Assembly: GCA_027382625.1 (NCBI GenBank)
Contig: JAJKFJ010023740.1
Span: 1-50,169, forward strand
From: Tetmemena sp. SeJ-2015
Taxonomy: Eukaryota > Ciliophora > Spirotrichea > Sporadotrichida > Oxytrichidae
DNA: 50,169 nucleotides
Reading direction: 5' to 3'
A program made the position numbers and the translations under genes. Below, piece by piece: positions 21,881 through 31,700 of the stretch (positions are counted from its first letter, which is position 1; each line of letters begins with the position of its first letter). The notes under the pieces are model-generated. The model did not search any database. It was not told the DNA's origin and saw only the letters and a program-made list of their open reading frames with translations.

Positions 21881-24581
21881 AAATGACTGGAGAAGGGATT
21901 GGTTCTCCTTGGACCTATTCCTTTTTCTTAACTTGATTAAGATCTGGCTCAACTGATCCGAACTTCTTGATCCTCTCCTTGATGATTTTCTCAGTGCCCC
22001 CTACATTTGAAATTAGCATGATGCTCTCGTCTTTGGTGATTTCGAAGTAGCGTTTGTTCTCGTAATTGAACACTAGATTGGCATCTCCTGTCTCTCCATC
22101 GAATCTATTCTTCCTCACTTGGATTATTCTGTAGTTTAATAGAATAAACTTATAATATACACTATAAGTTAGGGACCATGCCCTTTTGCAAAATCATAAC
22201 GTTATCAGCTTCCTGTGTAATCTTAGCAGATCCGAATATAGATGCTACATTCAAGTTAAAATAAATGGCTGCAATATAATAGGAGAAGTTTGTATCATCC
22301 TCAACCTTCTTGGGATGGATAATCAGAGATATGTGCACCTTTCTGTCTGTGGCAAGTTGTCTCAACATGGATGTTACTTTGTCTTGGTAGTCAAACTTGC
22401 CAGCTCCAGCCACTTAGTTGGACAGCATAAACTGCATGTTATCCAAGCAGATGTTCTAGATGTCGTAGGCGTAGATAGCGTAGTCCAATGTAGCAAATAA
22501 TAAGTCCAAGGGAGTTGAACCATAGAAGTTCAAGAAGTAAAGTGGCTTGCTCTGGAAATCATCGAAAGCCAACTTTATATCGTCCACTGATTTGTTGGTC
22601 AGCTTCTGCTTACTGTATTACTAAAGCATAGTGGCTGCCAGGATTTCATTCTTTATTTCAAAACTTCCCCAAAGAGTAGGGATTCCTTGCTGCAGAAATT
22701 CTAGTGACAACTGAGACAGGAAAGTTGTCTTTCCAGATCCAGTTGCTCCAGTCAAAATTGTCAATTCTCCAAATAAATATAAAAATAAAGTGAACTCCTT
22801 TTCTGAACCCTTCAAATTAATAGAAATGAATTTAAAATATCAACCCTTTGATAGTTTTGTTATAGAAGGCAAAATTTGGTGCAGGGACTCCTTGAAGGAG
22901 CTTGAAATTTTTCATTCTCTCAATAATTTGGTTCTTTATCGACTCTAAAGTGAGAATATTTTCTTCTCCTAGATTAATGCAGTTCTCTTCAAATATTTTC
23001 TTGAAGTTGAGCCCCATCCTCAAGGCATCATTAGCATCCTTAGGCCCATTCTCATCGTGCAGCCTTGAGTCAATGATGATGGTTCTCTTCATTCCTAATT
23101 TCTATTTCATATTAGAACTATTGAATCTTACCTAGGCAATTTTTTCAGCTGAACTTAAGCCAACTTAGTCAGCATCCAGCCAGAGATAAATTCTTTCGAA
23201 TCTCTCAAGGAAGGGTAAAAATTGTAAAGGCATGTGGTTCGCTCCATTAGGTAAACTTATTGCTGGTAGTCCAGTCTACTGATAAACAGCCATAGCATCA
23301 TATTCACCCTCAGTTATTACTAAAGCTCTATCTTCCTTCCTTATGATATTCAGTCCAAATAATCCTCTATAAAATATTTTAGCAATCAGGTTTAATTTAC
23401 TTGAGCTCGCTTCCATTAGGTGACATTTTCATTCTGTGTTTATTCTCTGCACCTATTGCTCTAATTTTCATCTTCACTAATTCACACTCAGCAGTGTTCA
23501 TTTCCTCCTCACAAGTTTCTAATTCGATCTGAGAAACTGCCTTTGTCTAGTTGAGACTAGATTATTGGGACTTTGGCTTCTTCTTCTTTTTGCTAGCAGG
23601 ACTATAAAGCGGGAAGTATACGCAGTCGTAGTAAGCGATTTAATCATTATCATTTCTAAACTTTTCTTGGCCCACACCTACTTTATATGCTTCTAGAACT
23701 TCCTTCTTTAGATGACGCTGTTCCATACTTGTCGTGCCTGTCAAGAATTCTACTGCCTGAGGCATCAAGTTTCTCTTAAGCTGGAAATGCGTGTTATAGG
23801 CCTCGACTATATCGTACTTAGCTTGGCTGGCATTTTAATTTTGTTAGGGCAGGTGATAGTTCACATGATCATTAAGCCCTCCAGATCTTTGTTATTGCGG
23901 GTTTCCCTCAGAGTGATAGACAAACTAAGAAGGACCCTGCCCATAAATAGACATGAGAACCTTGTTCTTAAAGTCATACCAAGAACCTTTGTTTGAACAC
24001 CTAAAGCAGTTGTAATAACCTTTGGTGGAAGAAATTTGGCAGGTATTTAAATTAGAGGGATCTTCATGATGAGGCTTAGTGCAGACGGGGCAGTACTTCA
24101 AAACTATCTCTTGGTTTTTAAATCTGTAAACTAGATTCCTTTGCTCTAGGAAGTCAATTATCTCCTGGGGTTTAACTTGATAGTACTATGACACGAATGT
24201 CTGTTACTAATTTTACTGATTATAGTTCTAAGGATAAAATACTCTGTTGTTGTTGTTGTTGTTATCTTCATCTCCAGATGTTGACTGCCCCTCTCTATCT
24301 TTAAAGTTAGAGTTTAAGGCCCTCTTAATTTTTAAGGTGAACTTTAAATTTTCATTTTGCAGAGACTGCCTATTCTGATCATCGTATTCTTTAGGAATTG
24401 GAGGAATACTGTAGTTCATGCCTCCACCATTATTGTTACTGCTGTTGTTGAAATTAGGTTTGCTATTATCGTTATTGTTATTGTAAATGGAAAATGTGAA
24501 AGCCTGTCTTTCAAGTAGAAGAGCTCTTCTATGAGTAATTGACTTGAGGACTGCTTAAGAAAGCTTTTTCTTGATTATCAT
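21880..24581 (-). CDS. TWNK: Twinkle-type mitochondrial primase-helicase (T7 gp4-like)
   Basis: Replicative DNA helicase of mitochondria. From ATG 24581 the N-terminus [20 protein letters not shown] is basic and Ser/Arg-rich like a mitochondrial presequence, followed by an Asn-rich linker. A zinc ribbon is intact: [10 protein letters not shown] and [13 protein letters not shown] (about 24105-23990), as in T7 gp4 and plant Twinkle but lost in animals. Then Toprim motifs: [42 protein letters not shown] (23330-23040). The RecA/DnaB core has [20 protein letters not shown] (Walker A), [58 protein letters not shown] and [11 protein letters not shown]. Two short introns (23102-23131, 22129-22162) and three IESs must be removed. 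The C-terminal end is uncertain. Confidence 0.93.
22253..22285 (-). other. IES (33 bp, in-frame), pointer AAGTT (+ strand), in Twinkle
   Basis: Direct repeat at 22253-22257 and 22286-22290. Removal changes KKVEDD..(11 extra residues)..VASIFGSAK to [19 protein letters not shown], the normal spacing in the helicase. Because 33 is a multiple of three, the insertion leaves the frame open and would escape an ORF search. No GT..AG ends. Confidence 0.8.
22767..22794 (-). other. IES (28 bp), pointer GGAG (- strand), in Twinkle
   Basis: CTCC (+ strand) at 22767-22770 and 22795-22798. Removal produces [17 protein letters not shown], the canonical sequence leading into the Walker A motif; the insertion lies only seven residues from the P-loop. 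Confidence 0.92.
22806..22841 (-). other. IES (36 bp), pointer AAGGGTT (- strand), in Twinkle
   Basis: AACCCTT (+ strand) at 22806-22812 and 22842-22848. Removal joins YNKTIKG to FRKGELTIL. Only 7 coding bases separate this IES from the one at 22767-22794, so two IESs flank a micro-segment of the gene. Confidence 0.92.
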
Positions 24582-24813
24582 TTCTAGATTATATATATAT
24601 TATGTGGCTCTATTTTAATTGATATAAGCAGCTATACACAAAAATTATAAAATATTTTAAACGATGCTTAGAGATTCTAGAGAGCAATGAAGTTCGAAAG
24701 TGAAGATATAAATGAGCTTATAAAGGGGTGTGAATCTATTTAATTCTAATAAGTTAATTGTCAGAAGCAATATCTTCTCAGAATTTAACCCTAAAGAAAA
24801 AAGAAGTCGAAAA
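24582..24813. promoter_or_regulatory. Divergent intergenic region between Twinkle and the BCS1-like gene
   Basis: The 232 bp between the two divergent start codons must serve both promoters. It is AT-rich next to Twinkle and has TATAAAGG at 24719-24726, about 90 bp before the BCS1 ATG. Whether this is a real TATA element cannot be judged from sequence. The BCS1 frame stays open upstream to 24730, so a longer N-terminus is possible. Confidence 0.35.
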
Positions 24814-26946
24814 ATGGAGAATCCAAGTTTCACTCGCATCGATGGAGTGAACTCAACCATCTCAGAGTCAGAAGCTCAGCAGCAACAGGCTGAGCAGCAG
24901 TTCTGGCAAATGCTATATACACTCTTCTACGTGTCATTCAGTGGCTTCATAATGTCCATGATCTATTTCGTATTCAACTATATATACACCTCCATCCGCC
25001 GCAAGATGACTTGCTCTATCACCATCACTTCAAGCGATGATGTCTACAGGATGGTTCTTGATTTCCTGGCTTCAAAGGGCTTCCTAGCTGGTTCAATGAC
25101 TCAAATGAAGTGTCAACTTAAGAAGAAAGGCTTCACTTGGTGGTGGAACAGATCCAAGGAGGAGAATCAAAAGCCAGAGGTGGAGTATCTTCCTGGCCCG
25201 GGCAATCACTTCTTTACCTATAATGGGAAAAAGATGTGGGCTGTTTAATCTGAGGGAGAGACACTTATGACTGGATGGGAGAGAAAGCCCACTAAGCAAG
25301 AGATTCTAATCATTATGTGCTACGGTTAAGACACCAAGCCTCTCAAGTAACTCATAGATGAGGCTATTAACGTCAATCAGGAGAAAGATTTATCTCTCGT
25401 AAATATCTACCAAGTACATAGATGGGGCGGGTCTTGGGAAAAATGCTAACAGAAGAAGCCTCGCCAACTAGAGAGTGTGATTCTAGATTCAAATATAGCA
25501 GAAAACGTTATCGCAGACATCAACAAGTTTTTGGGCAGCGGTGAATGGTACGCCAACAAAGGAGTGCCCTATAGAAGAGGATACTTACTATATGGCCCTC
25601 CAGGTACTGGTAAAACTTCCTTTGTGCAAGCAGTTGCTGGAGCTTGTAATTTGAACATTTGCTACCTGAACTTATCAGGAGGCAATCTTGATGACGACTC
25701 AGTTAACACTCTACTCAATAACTCTCCCCTCAGGTCAATTATCCTGCTTGAGGACATAGATGCAATTTTTGTAGACAGAACTTCAGTCTAGAAGCAACAG
25801 CAAGGATATTCGTAGTAAGTAACATTCTCTGGACTTTTGAACGCCCTTGATGGAGTGAGATCGCAAGAAGGTCGTATCCTAATGATGACCACTAATCACA
25901 AGGAGAAATTAGATCCAGCACTCTTAAGACCTGGAAGAGCTGACGTGCATGTGGAACTTAACCATGCCTCTGAAAAACAAATGAAAGGTCTTTTCAAGAA
26001 GTTTTTCCCCAATCAGCCAGAGGACAAAGCCCAGGAGTTCGCAAATCAGTTACCAGAGTTTAAACTTAACATGGCCAAGCTTCAAGGTCACTTCCTCAAG
26101 TACAAGAACGATATTTAAGGAGCAATTGAGAATGCAAAATCATTGTTGGATGTTGACTACTAAATCAAGGATATGAGCATCAACGAGTGGCTTAGACGTC
26201 TAAACATGCATCAGTATGCTCCCAAGTTTAGAAAGGAAAGTGGTGTGAAGAGAGTTAGCGACCTCAAGTATATCGGAGAGGGAGATCTGCAGACCTATGG
26301 AATGACTGCTATGCTAGATAAGAAGAGAGTGATGGGTATGATTCAAGGAAAGGATGACTGCAAGATCCACTTCTCACTTCAAACTAAATCTCAGGCAAGA
26401 ACTATTCTCAACCACTATCCCCTTGAGGAGAAGGATATTGAGGAGTTACTTGAAATCATTGGTGAGGAGCAGATCACTGGATGGTAACTGAAGGATATCT
26501 TAGATGAGAACAAGCACTACGATACCATCAAGAAGAAGCTTCGCCATAAAGTCACTCAGAACTAACTTTTCAACACTGGCAAGCTCAAGGAAGAAGAGGA
26601 CTCGAAGCTTGACACTGAGACTGCAAAAGAGGGAGAAAAGAAGAAGGACGTGCCTCAGGAGAACATCGAGGCCATTCTAAAGTCTATTGGGTTGGCTGAG
26701 TGCATCGCTAAGTTGAAGGAGGCCGAGATTAATGACCGTGAGATCTTCTTCGATCTGGATGAAGGCACTCTAATGAGCACTCTTGGTATAGAGACTGAGG
26801 GTAAGAAGCACAGATTCAAGGAGAAGATCAAGCAAGTGAAAGAGAAGCATGAAAAACTCAAGGCCAAGTAACAACAAGAGGAGATCAGTGAGATCATTGG
26901 AGAAACCTTTGAAAAACTTCAAAAGAAGCTCAGCGTTGTCTTTTGA
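24814..26946 (+). CDS. BCS1-like AAA ATPase fused to SAM domains
   Basis: Membrane-anchored AAA ATPase of the BCS1 type (mitochondrial chaperone for complex III Rieske protein in other eukaryotes). Start [20 protein letters not shown]; one transmembrane segment ([20 protein letters not shown], about residues 30-60); a BCS1-type N-domain with [15 protein letters not shown]; then [20 protein letters not shown] (Walker A), [15 protein letters not shown] (Walker B), [20 protein letters not shown] and [17 protein letters not shown] (sensor and Arg fingers). Unusually it continues with two clear SAM domains, [17 protein letters not shown].. (about 26170) and [18 protein letters not shown].. (about 26660), with a third SAM-like helical stretch between them, and a charged end. 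TGA is 26944-26946. The gene is colinear, needs no frame repair and has no IES or intron. Confidence 0.93.
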
Positions 26947-27098
26947 ATTAAATTGACTTTAAAAATATTGAACTGCTAACAAGAACTTTATGATTCATTA
27001 TAAAAATAGATTATTTTCAAATCAAGATATAAATATAGATTTTGCTTCCTGCAATAAATTTTGATTGAATCTTTATTCGAAGTTCGTCATAGGCAGGT
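26947..27098. other. Convergent spacer
   Basis: About 150 bp of AT-rich DNA between the stop codons of two convergent genes. Nothing recognisable. Confidence 0.5.
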
Positions 27099-29166
27099 TC
27101 AATTGCTTGCTCTCCGGACTTAAAACAAAATACTTATTTGGGTAAAGGAAGTGTTCAAATTAGTGGATTAAGTGAAATCTTTAGTTCTTGAATCTATGAA
27201 ACTAGATTCTCTAAATTCTTTTCTTGGAGTTGAGTAAGCTTATTCAGGCAGTCTTCCCATATTTTTCCAGTCTAGACTTAGATTCTCAGGTTTGATGTAG
27301 ATCTATTAAAATTGCAAATCTTGCTCATTGATGACATTATTGGTGTACATCTTATTGATACTGACTGAGCTAAGATTGTTCCTGTGTTTCAGGTCCTAGT
27401 AAATTTACTGATGCTGCTTCATGATTTCTCTCTGTGATGAATTGCACTGTTGAATAAGCTACTTTATTCTCCTCTACTGCTGATTTAGCTAGACATCCTC
27501 ATTTTGATAATATCCTTTGAGTTCTTAATCAGCCTTCACCTCATCGTATTTCTGTAACTGATCTATTGATTGGGGAAGCTTGAACTTTGAACTGAGTGCC
27601 TCTCTGTTTCTTTTCATCTTAAGCTCTTGCTCTAATAACTTCTTCTACTTCTAGGCCTGATTTTTGCTGAAAGCATCATCTAAGAAGCTTACCTCAGAAG
27701 CATTGGCAGAGATGTTTGAGGTGTTGACAATAGAATCATTGGAGCTCGTGTTGAGCATATTTCTAGTTTTCTTTTGCTTGCTTGTGTATTGTTGATACTC
27801 TTGATTGAGGGACCTCCTGACGTCTTTCCTTCTTTGGGAAATCTGCTGATTCAAGTCGTAGCTAAAGTACTGAAAGTACTGCTGACTCACATCAGATTAA
27901 GTCTGCTGGTTATTTCCTAGTTGAGTATGGTAATTAAGTTTGAGATTCTTCTCATTGTTGATTTGAGCATTCTTTTAATCGATTTTAAGTTTGTTCTCCT
28001 TGGCTGTGACTAGTTAAATAAGCTTCCTCTTAGCCTCCTACTTCTCTATGTCCTTAGTTTTAAACAAGCCATCCCCTTAATCTTCTTCTTCCTCGTTCTG
28101 TTATTTTTTGCCTTTTCTCTTAGACTTTTGAAGCAAGTAGGCAAGTCTCTGCTTACTCTTTTCTTCTATTTATTGCAAAAGCCACTGCTTCTATTCTATC
28201 TTCTTAGACTTAGAACGGTTATGCTCGGACTGCTCCCTCTGCTCAACTTAATGATCTTGGAGTCTTGCTAGTAAAGTCCACTCATCATTTCCTTTCATTT
28301 GTCTAAACTTATTCTAGCTTAGTCTCTTTTCAGAAGAGATCTTATTTATGAAATAAAAGTATTCAATTTTATTTTTAAATTATCTTAGATTAGTTAAATT
28401 GAATTAACTCAGATTTTTATAACAATATCATCTTGAGTTGGTAGATTTTGAAGAGTTTTGATATTAGGTTTTATTTCTTAGTGCTGGTTTGCCTAGGTAT
28501 CCTAATTATACAACTGCCCTTTCTTAGAATGGAGAGTAATAAGCTACATGCTTGAATAAATTTAAATTACGAATCAGTGTGTGAGTTATAGGGATTTATT
28601 GAATTCTTGGCTGAATGATTGACAAATCGCTGAAGTTAAATGGGAGAGCCCTCATCATAGCTATCGTTCATAATAAACTTTTCCTTGCTATTGATAGCGG
28701 GAAGATTCCTATTGAGCATCATCAAATTAAGTGAGCTCATTTGGGAGTCAAACTATTGAGCAGAGTTCTTATCATGTGTACTGGAGTTAATGTTGGCTCT
28801 GTGGATTTGAAACTCTGAGGGAAGCATTCCTTAGAGCGTGTGGTGATTGTTTAAATCTGGGACGTTACTGATCTTAGTGGAGTTGACTGAGTTTCTGAGC
28901 GAATGAGCATTTGTTCTGCGAGTCCTTCTCTCCTACTCTATAAGTTATAAGTTCTCTCTAATTAATTTACTTAGTTTGGAGAGGAGTTCCTGGCTGATTA
29001 TAGATCTAGAAGTAGCATGCTCAGTGTCTTCATCCTTCGCATAAATATTTTTGGCAGAGTTGGAATTGTCCCTGTATATTTCCTAGCCTAGCTGCTTTGA
29101 GTTGGTCTCTTTTCTCCTGGATTGGATCTTGTTGGCCAGGCTAAGTATGATTTTGTCTTGACTCAT
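27099..29166 (-). CDS. Coiled-coil, Gln/Asn/Lys-rich protein, unknown
   Basis: Starts MSQDKIILSLANKIQSRRKE at 29166 and ends at TGA 27099-27101. The N-terminal part is Ser/Asn-rich. From about 28300 downward there are long charged helices (EQREQSEHNRSKSKKIEQKQ, LLQQIEEKSKQRLAYLLQKS, QINNEKNLKLNYHTQL, KLLEQELKMKRNREAL, QLNQQQRRIKQLIQQ) with heptad character, so a structural, perhaps cytoskeletal, role is possible but not shown. An AT-rich interruption of about 200 bp (roughly 28352-28554, candidate pointer AATAAA) separates N- and C-terminal parts and does not rejoin perfectly in frame by itself. No known domain recognised. Confidence 0.7.
28352..28554 (-). other. Candidate IES (~203 bp) in the coiled-coil gene
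   Basis: AATAAA occurs at 28352-28357 and 28555-28560 at the edges of an AT-rich stretch where the reading frame degrades. The pointer choice is tentative because the resulting join is off by one base, which might be one of the recurrent lost A's. Confidence 0.45.
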
Positions 29167-29318
29167 TTCTATATTTTATTTTGATTAAATTATTTCTGGT
29201 ATATGTGTGTGAGAGTGGATGGGAAGATGGGGGAGAGAGTGGAAATGAGTATAAAGTGAAGGGGCGAGGAAGGATTATAGTTATTTATTCCGCAGCAGTA
29301 GCAACTCCCTATTAAATA

Positions 29319-30889
29319 ATGGCAGAGCTCAACCCCCGCAAGGTAAGTCCTCATCTTCATTATTGTATAACTAATGTATGAAAAACGAGTATTTTATTTA
29401 ATAATCCACAATAGTCATCAATTTATCTTAAAAAATTTATCTTCTGAAATAAATATAGTTCTTTATGAAATTAAAAAGTTCAAAAGATAATTTTTAGAGC
29501 TTCAATGATTATTAATGCTTAATATTAATGGAGAAGACTATCACTGGAATTATAAGGAGAGAATAATCAATCACTTGTAGCTAAGAGACCTTTTCAAACT
29601 AGCAGCCACCTTCTTCAACCAGGCAGCTGAGATCTTCGAAGAGCCAGCTGGTAAGTTTGCTTTCCCCACTTATTCTTCTTTGCTCTCGCCCTCTCGGCTC
29701 CTTCCTTTTCTCCGCCCAAAGATTCGCGCTGCCTAGTTGGTATGGGCTGCGTGATTCAATATACTCTAAATGACTTTTTATTGATAACTAGGGTGCGAGT
29801 AAGGAGTAGCTCACAGAGGTAAGAGCAAAGGCAATAGCAGACCTCCAAGGCGCCAAGCACAAGCTCAAGGAAAAGGAGAAGCAAGACAAGAAAGAAGCAA
29901 TACTATCTTAGAAGTCAGAAAGGGAGCAACCCCATTCATCTTTCACTAACCACAAGGCAAACCATGACGCACCTAAGGAAGCCCCCAAGACCGCACTAGC
30001 CCAGTCAGCCTCCGCCCAGAAGAGCAAGAGATCCAAGGATGGCAAGAGTGCCAAGAAGAAGGGCAAGGATGACAAGCCCAAGACTGAGCTTGACGAAATT
30101 AAGAAGCCACTCACAGCCTACATGCTCTACAGCGGCTTCAGAAGAGGACCCATTAAGACTGAGAACCCAGGTAGGCCTCCTCCATATTTATTAGCCACTT
30201 AAACCTTAAATCTTCCTATCTAATACCTTTTGGGTAGAGTTGGGAATCACAGACGTGGCCAGACTCATAGGCGCAGAATGGGGCAAGATGACCGAACACT
30301 AGAAAAAGGTAAGTCTATGATTCAAAGCAGAGAAGCCCACCTTTTAGAGAGAAATTATTAAAATAATAGAAATTAAATAAATTGGCTGAGTGGGAGCCAA
30401 TAGATTTTAAAGAGGTATTAATTTGATTGGTTTAGCCATGGTAAGACAAGGCTATTACAGCCAGAACTGACTTTGACTTGAAAGTCGTTGCAATCAAGGC
30501 CAAGATGGCGGCAGAGGCAGTTAAAAGCAACAACTCTAAGCCCTTATTAGCTTCAAAGCCAGCAACTGCTACCACTTCAAGTAATTTTACCACAAATTCT
30601 TATAATGGCTATAGATGCAAACTAAAAGCAAACTGCTCCAAACAATGCAAAGGAGGCCCCCAAACAGAATGGAGTTCCACCCAAGTCTGCTATCAAGACA
30701 TCGTAAGAATCAAACATTTTAAACTCAAATAGTTCAAGACGCCAAAGCAGCAGTATCTCATCTATCTCAGACGATGACAGCAGCTCTCTCGCTCACACCG
30801 TCAGCACAAAGAAGAAGGTTAGTTTGCACTTTAAAGTTCTAACTTCAATTTAGGTTACCTCTCTTGACAGCGATAGCGATCTCGATTGA
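29319..30889 (+). CDS. HMG-box chromatin protein
   Basis: Small nuclear DNA-bending protein. Exons: MAELNPRK / LRDLFKLAATFFNQAAEIFEEPAG / an Ala-Lys-rich linker (QLTEVRAKAIADLQGAKHKL..; KSKRSKDGKSAKKKGKDDKP) / the HMG box KKPLTAYMLYSGFRRGPIKT..ITDVARLIGAEWGKM..KPWQDKAITARTDFDLK / a Ser-rich acidic tail ending VTSLDSDSDLD and TGA 30887-30889. GT..AG introns: 29343-29580, 30171-30237, 30309-30435, 30581-30614, 30703-30732 and 30818-30853. The interval 29650-29791 has a splice-like start but only a GGT-pointer excision keeps the frame. HMG-box length is about 70 residues, as usual. This gene is the most intron-rich in the window. Confidence 0.88.
29650..29791 (+). other. Interruption (142 bp) in the HMG-box gene: GGT-pointer IES or intron
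   Basis: The 5' edge looks like a donor (GGTAAGT) and the 3' edge like an acceptor (CTAG), but splicing 29651-29791 shifts the frame. Excision between GGT at 29650-29652 and 29792-29794 gives EEPAGASKEQLTEVRAKA in frame. Either this is an IES or the assembly has a one-base error at the splice site. Confidence 0.5.
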
Positions 30890-31001
30890 GAATAATTTAT
30901 CAGTAAGGAGTCTTAAACTCCTTCCATTCTTCACATACATTTTATAAAACTTTTAATTGAGGTTTTAACGCTTCTCAGGAGATCATATGCATTTTAATTA
31001 G

Positions 31002-31594
31002 TCACAGGTATGATACTAGTCCTTTGTAAATAATCTTATAGAGACATAAAGCTAGAGAATATCATCATAGACAAACGAGGGAATGTTAAACTTATAGACT
31101 TCGGCTTCTGCTGCTGCACCACTCCTGACACAAAGCTGAAAATCTTCTGTGGAACGCCTTCTTACATGTGCCCTGAGATAGTTATGAAGAAAGAGTATTT
31201 AGGGCCACCCACAGATATATGGGCCACGGGCATTTTGCTATTTGCAATGCTGTGCGGACAGTTCCCCTTCAAGGGGCTATCAGATAAGGATCTCTATAAG
31301 AAGATAGCTCGAGGTCTTTATGACGTGCCTGACCACGTTAGCTACCCAGCAAGGTCCTTTCTCTCTAAGATGTTAACCGTTGACCCTGCAAGGAGAGCTA
31401 CAGCATAGTAGATGCTAGACGATCCCTGGATTAGAGTACCAAAGCATGAGCAGAACTCTCATCACCAGAATAGCGACATGTTCTTGTCCACTAACGAGAG
31501 TAGCTAATAAATCAAAGAAAACGAGGGGTGGAAACTCTTCGAGAAAAAGCTAGTGCAAAACAATAGAATAGAACCGATAACATCAGTAAACTGA
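31002..31594 (+). CDS. CAMK-like protein kinase, C-lobe segment of a scrambled gene
   Basis: Begins at pointer TCACAGGTAT (31002-31011), immediately followed by the rest of a 34-nt intron (31008-31041). It then reads RDIKLENIIIDKRGNVKLID FGFC: the catalytic loop Asp and Asn and the DFG motif. The activation segment is KIFCGTPSYMCPEIV (APE replaced by CPE), then DIWATGILLFAMLCGQFPF, and the C-lobe ends with DPARRATAQQMLDDPWI. TGA is 31592-31594. MARK/AMPK/CAMK-type features include the G-T-P-S-Y-M-C-P-E segment and the short C-terminal tail. It has no N-lobe and no start codon in frame; those are on the - strand at 34169-31691. Confidence 0.92.
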
Positions 31595-31690
31595 TTAGAA
31601 TTATTATTAATATCAACAAAGTCATGTAGAGAATATATTCACTGTTAAATTCATTTGCTCCAACAATTTAAATGTTCTAATGATGGGGAT

Positions 31691-31700
31691 ATACCTGTGA
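31691..31700 (-). other. Scrambled-gene pointer TCACAGGTAT, inverted copy (kinase)
   Basis: ATACCTGTGA on the + strand, the reverse complement of the pointer at 31002-31011. The pointer straddles the last exon bases (CAC AG) and the first four bases of the intron (GTAT), so DNA rearrangement must occur before a functional intron exists. Confidence 0.92.
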
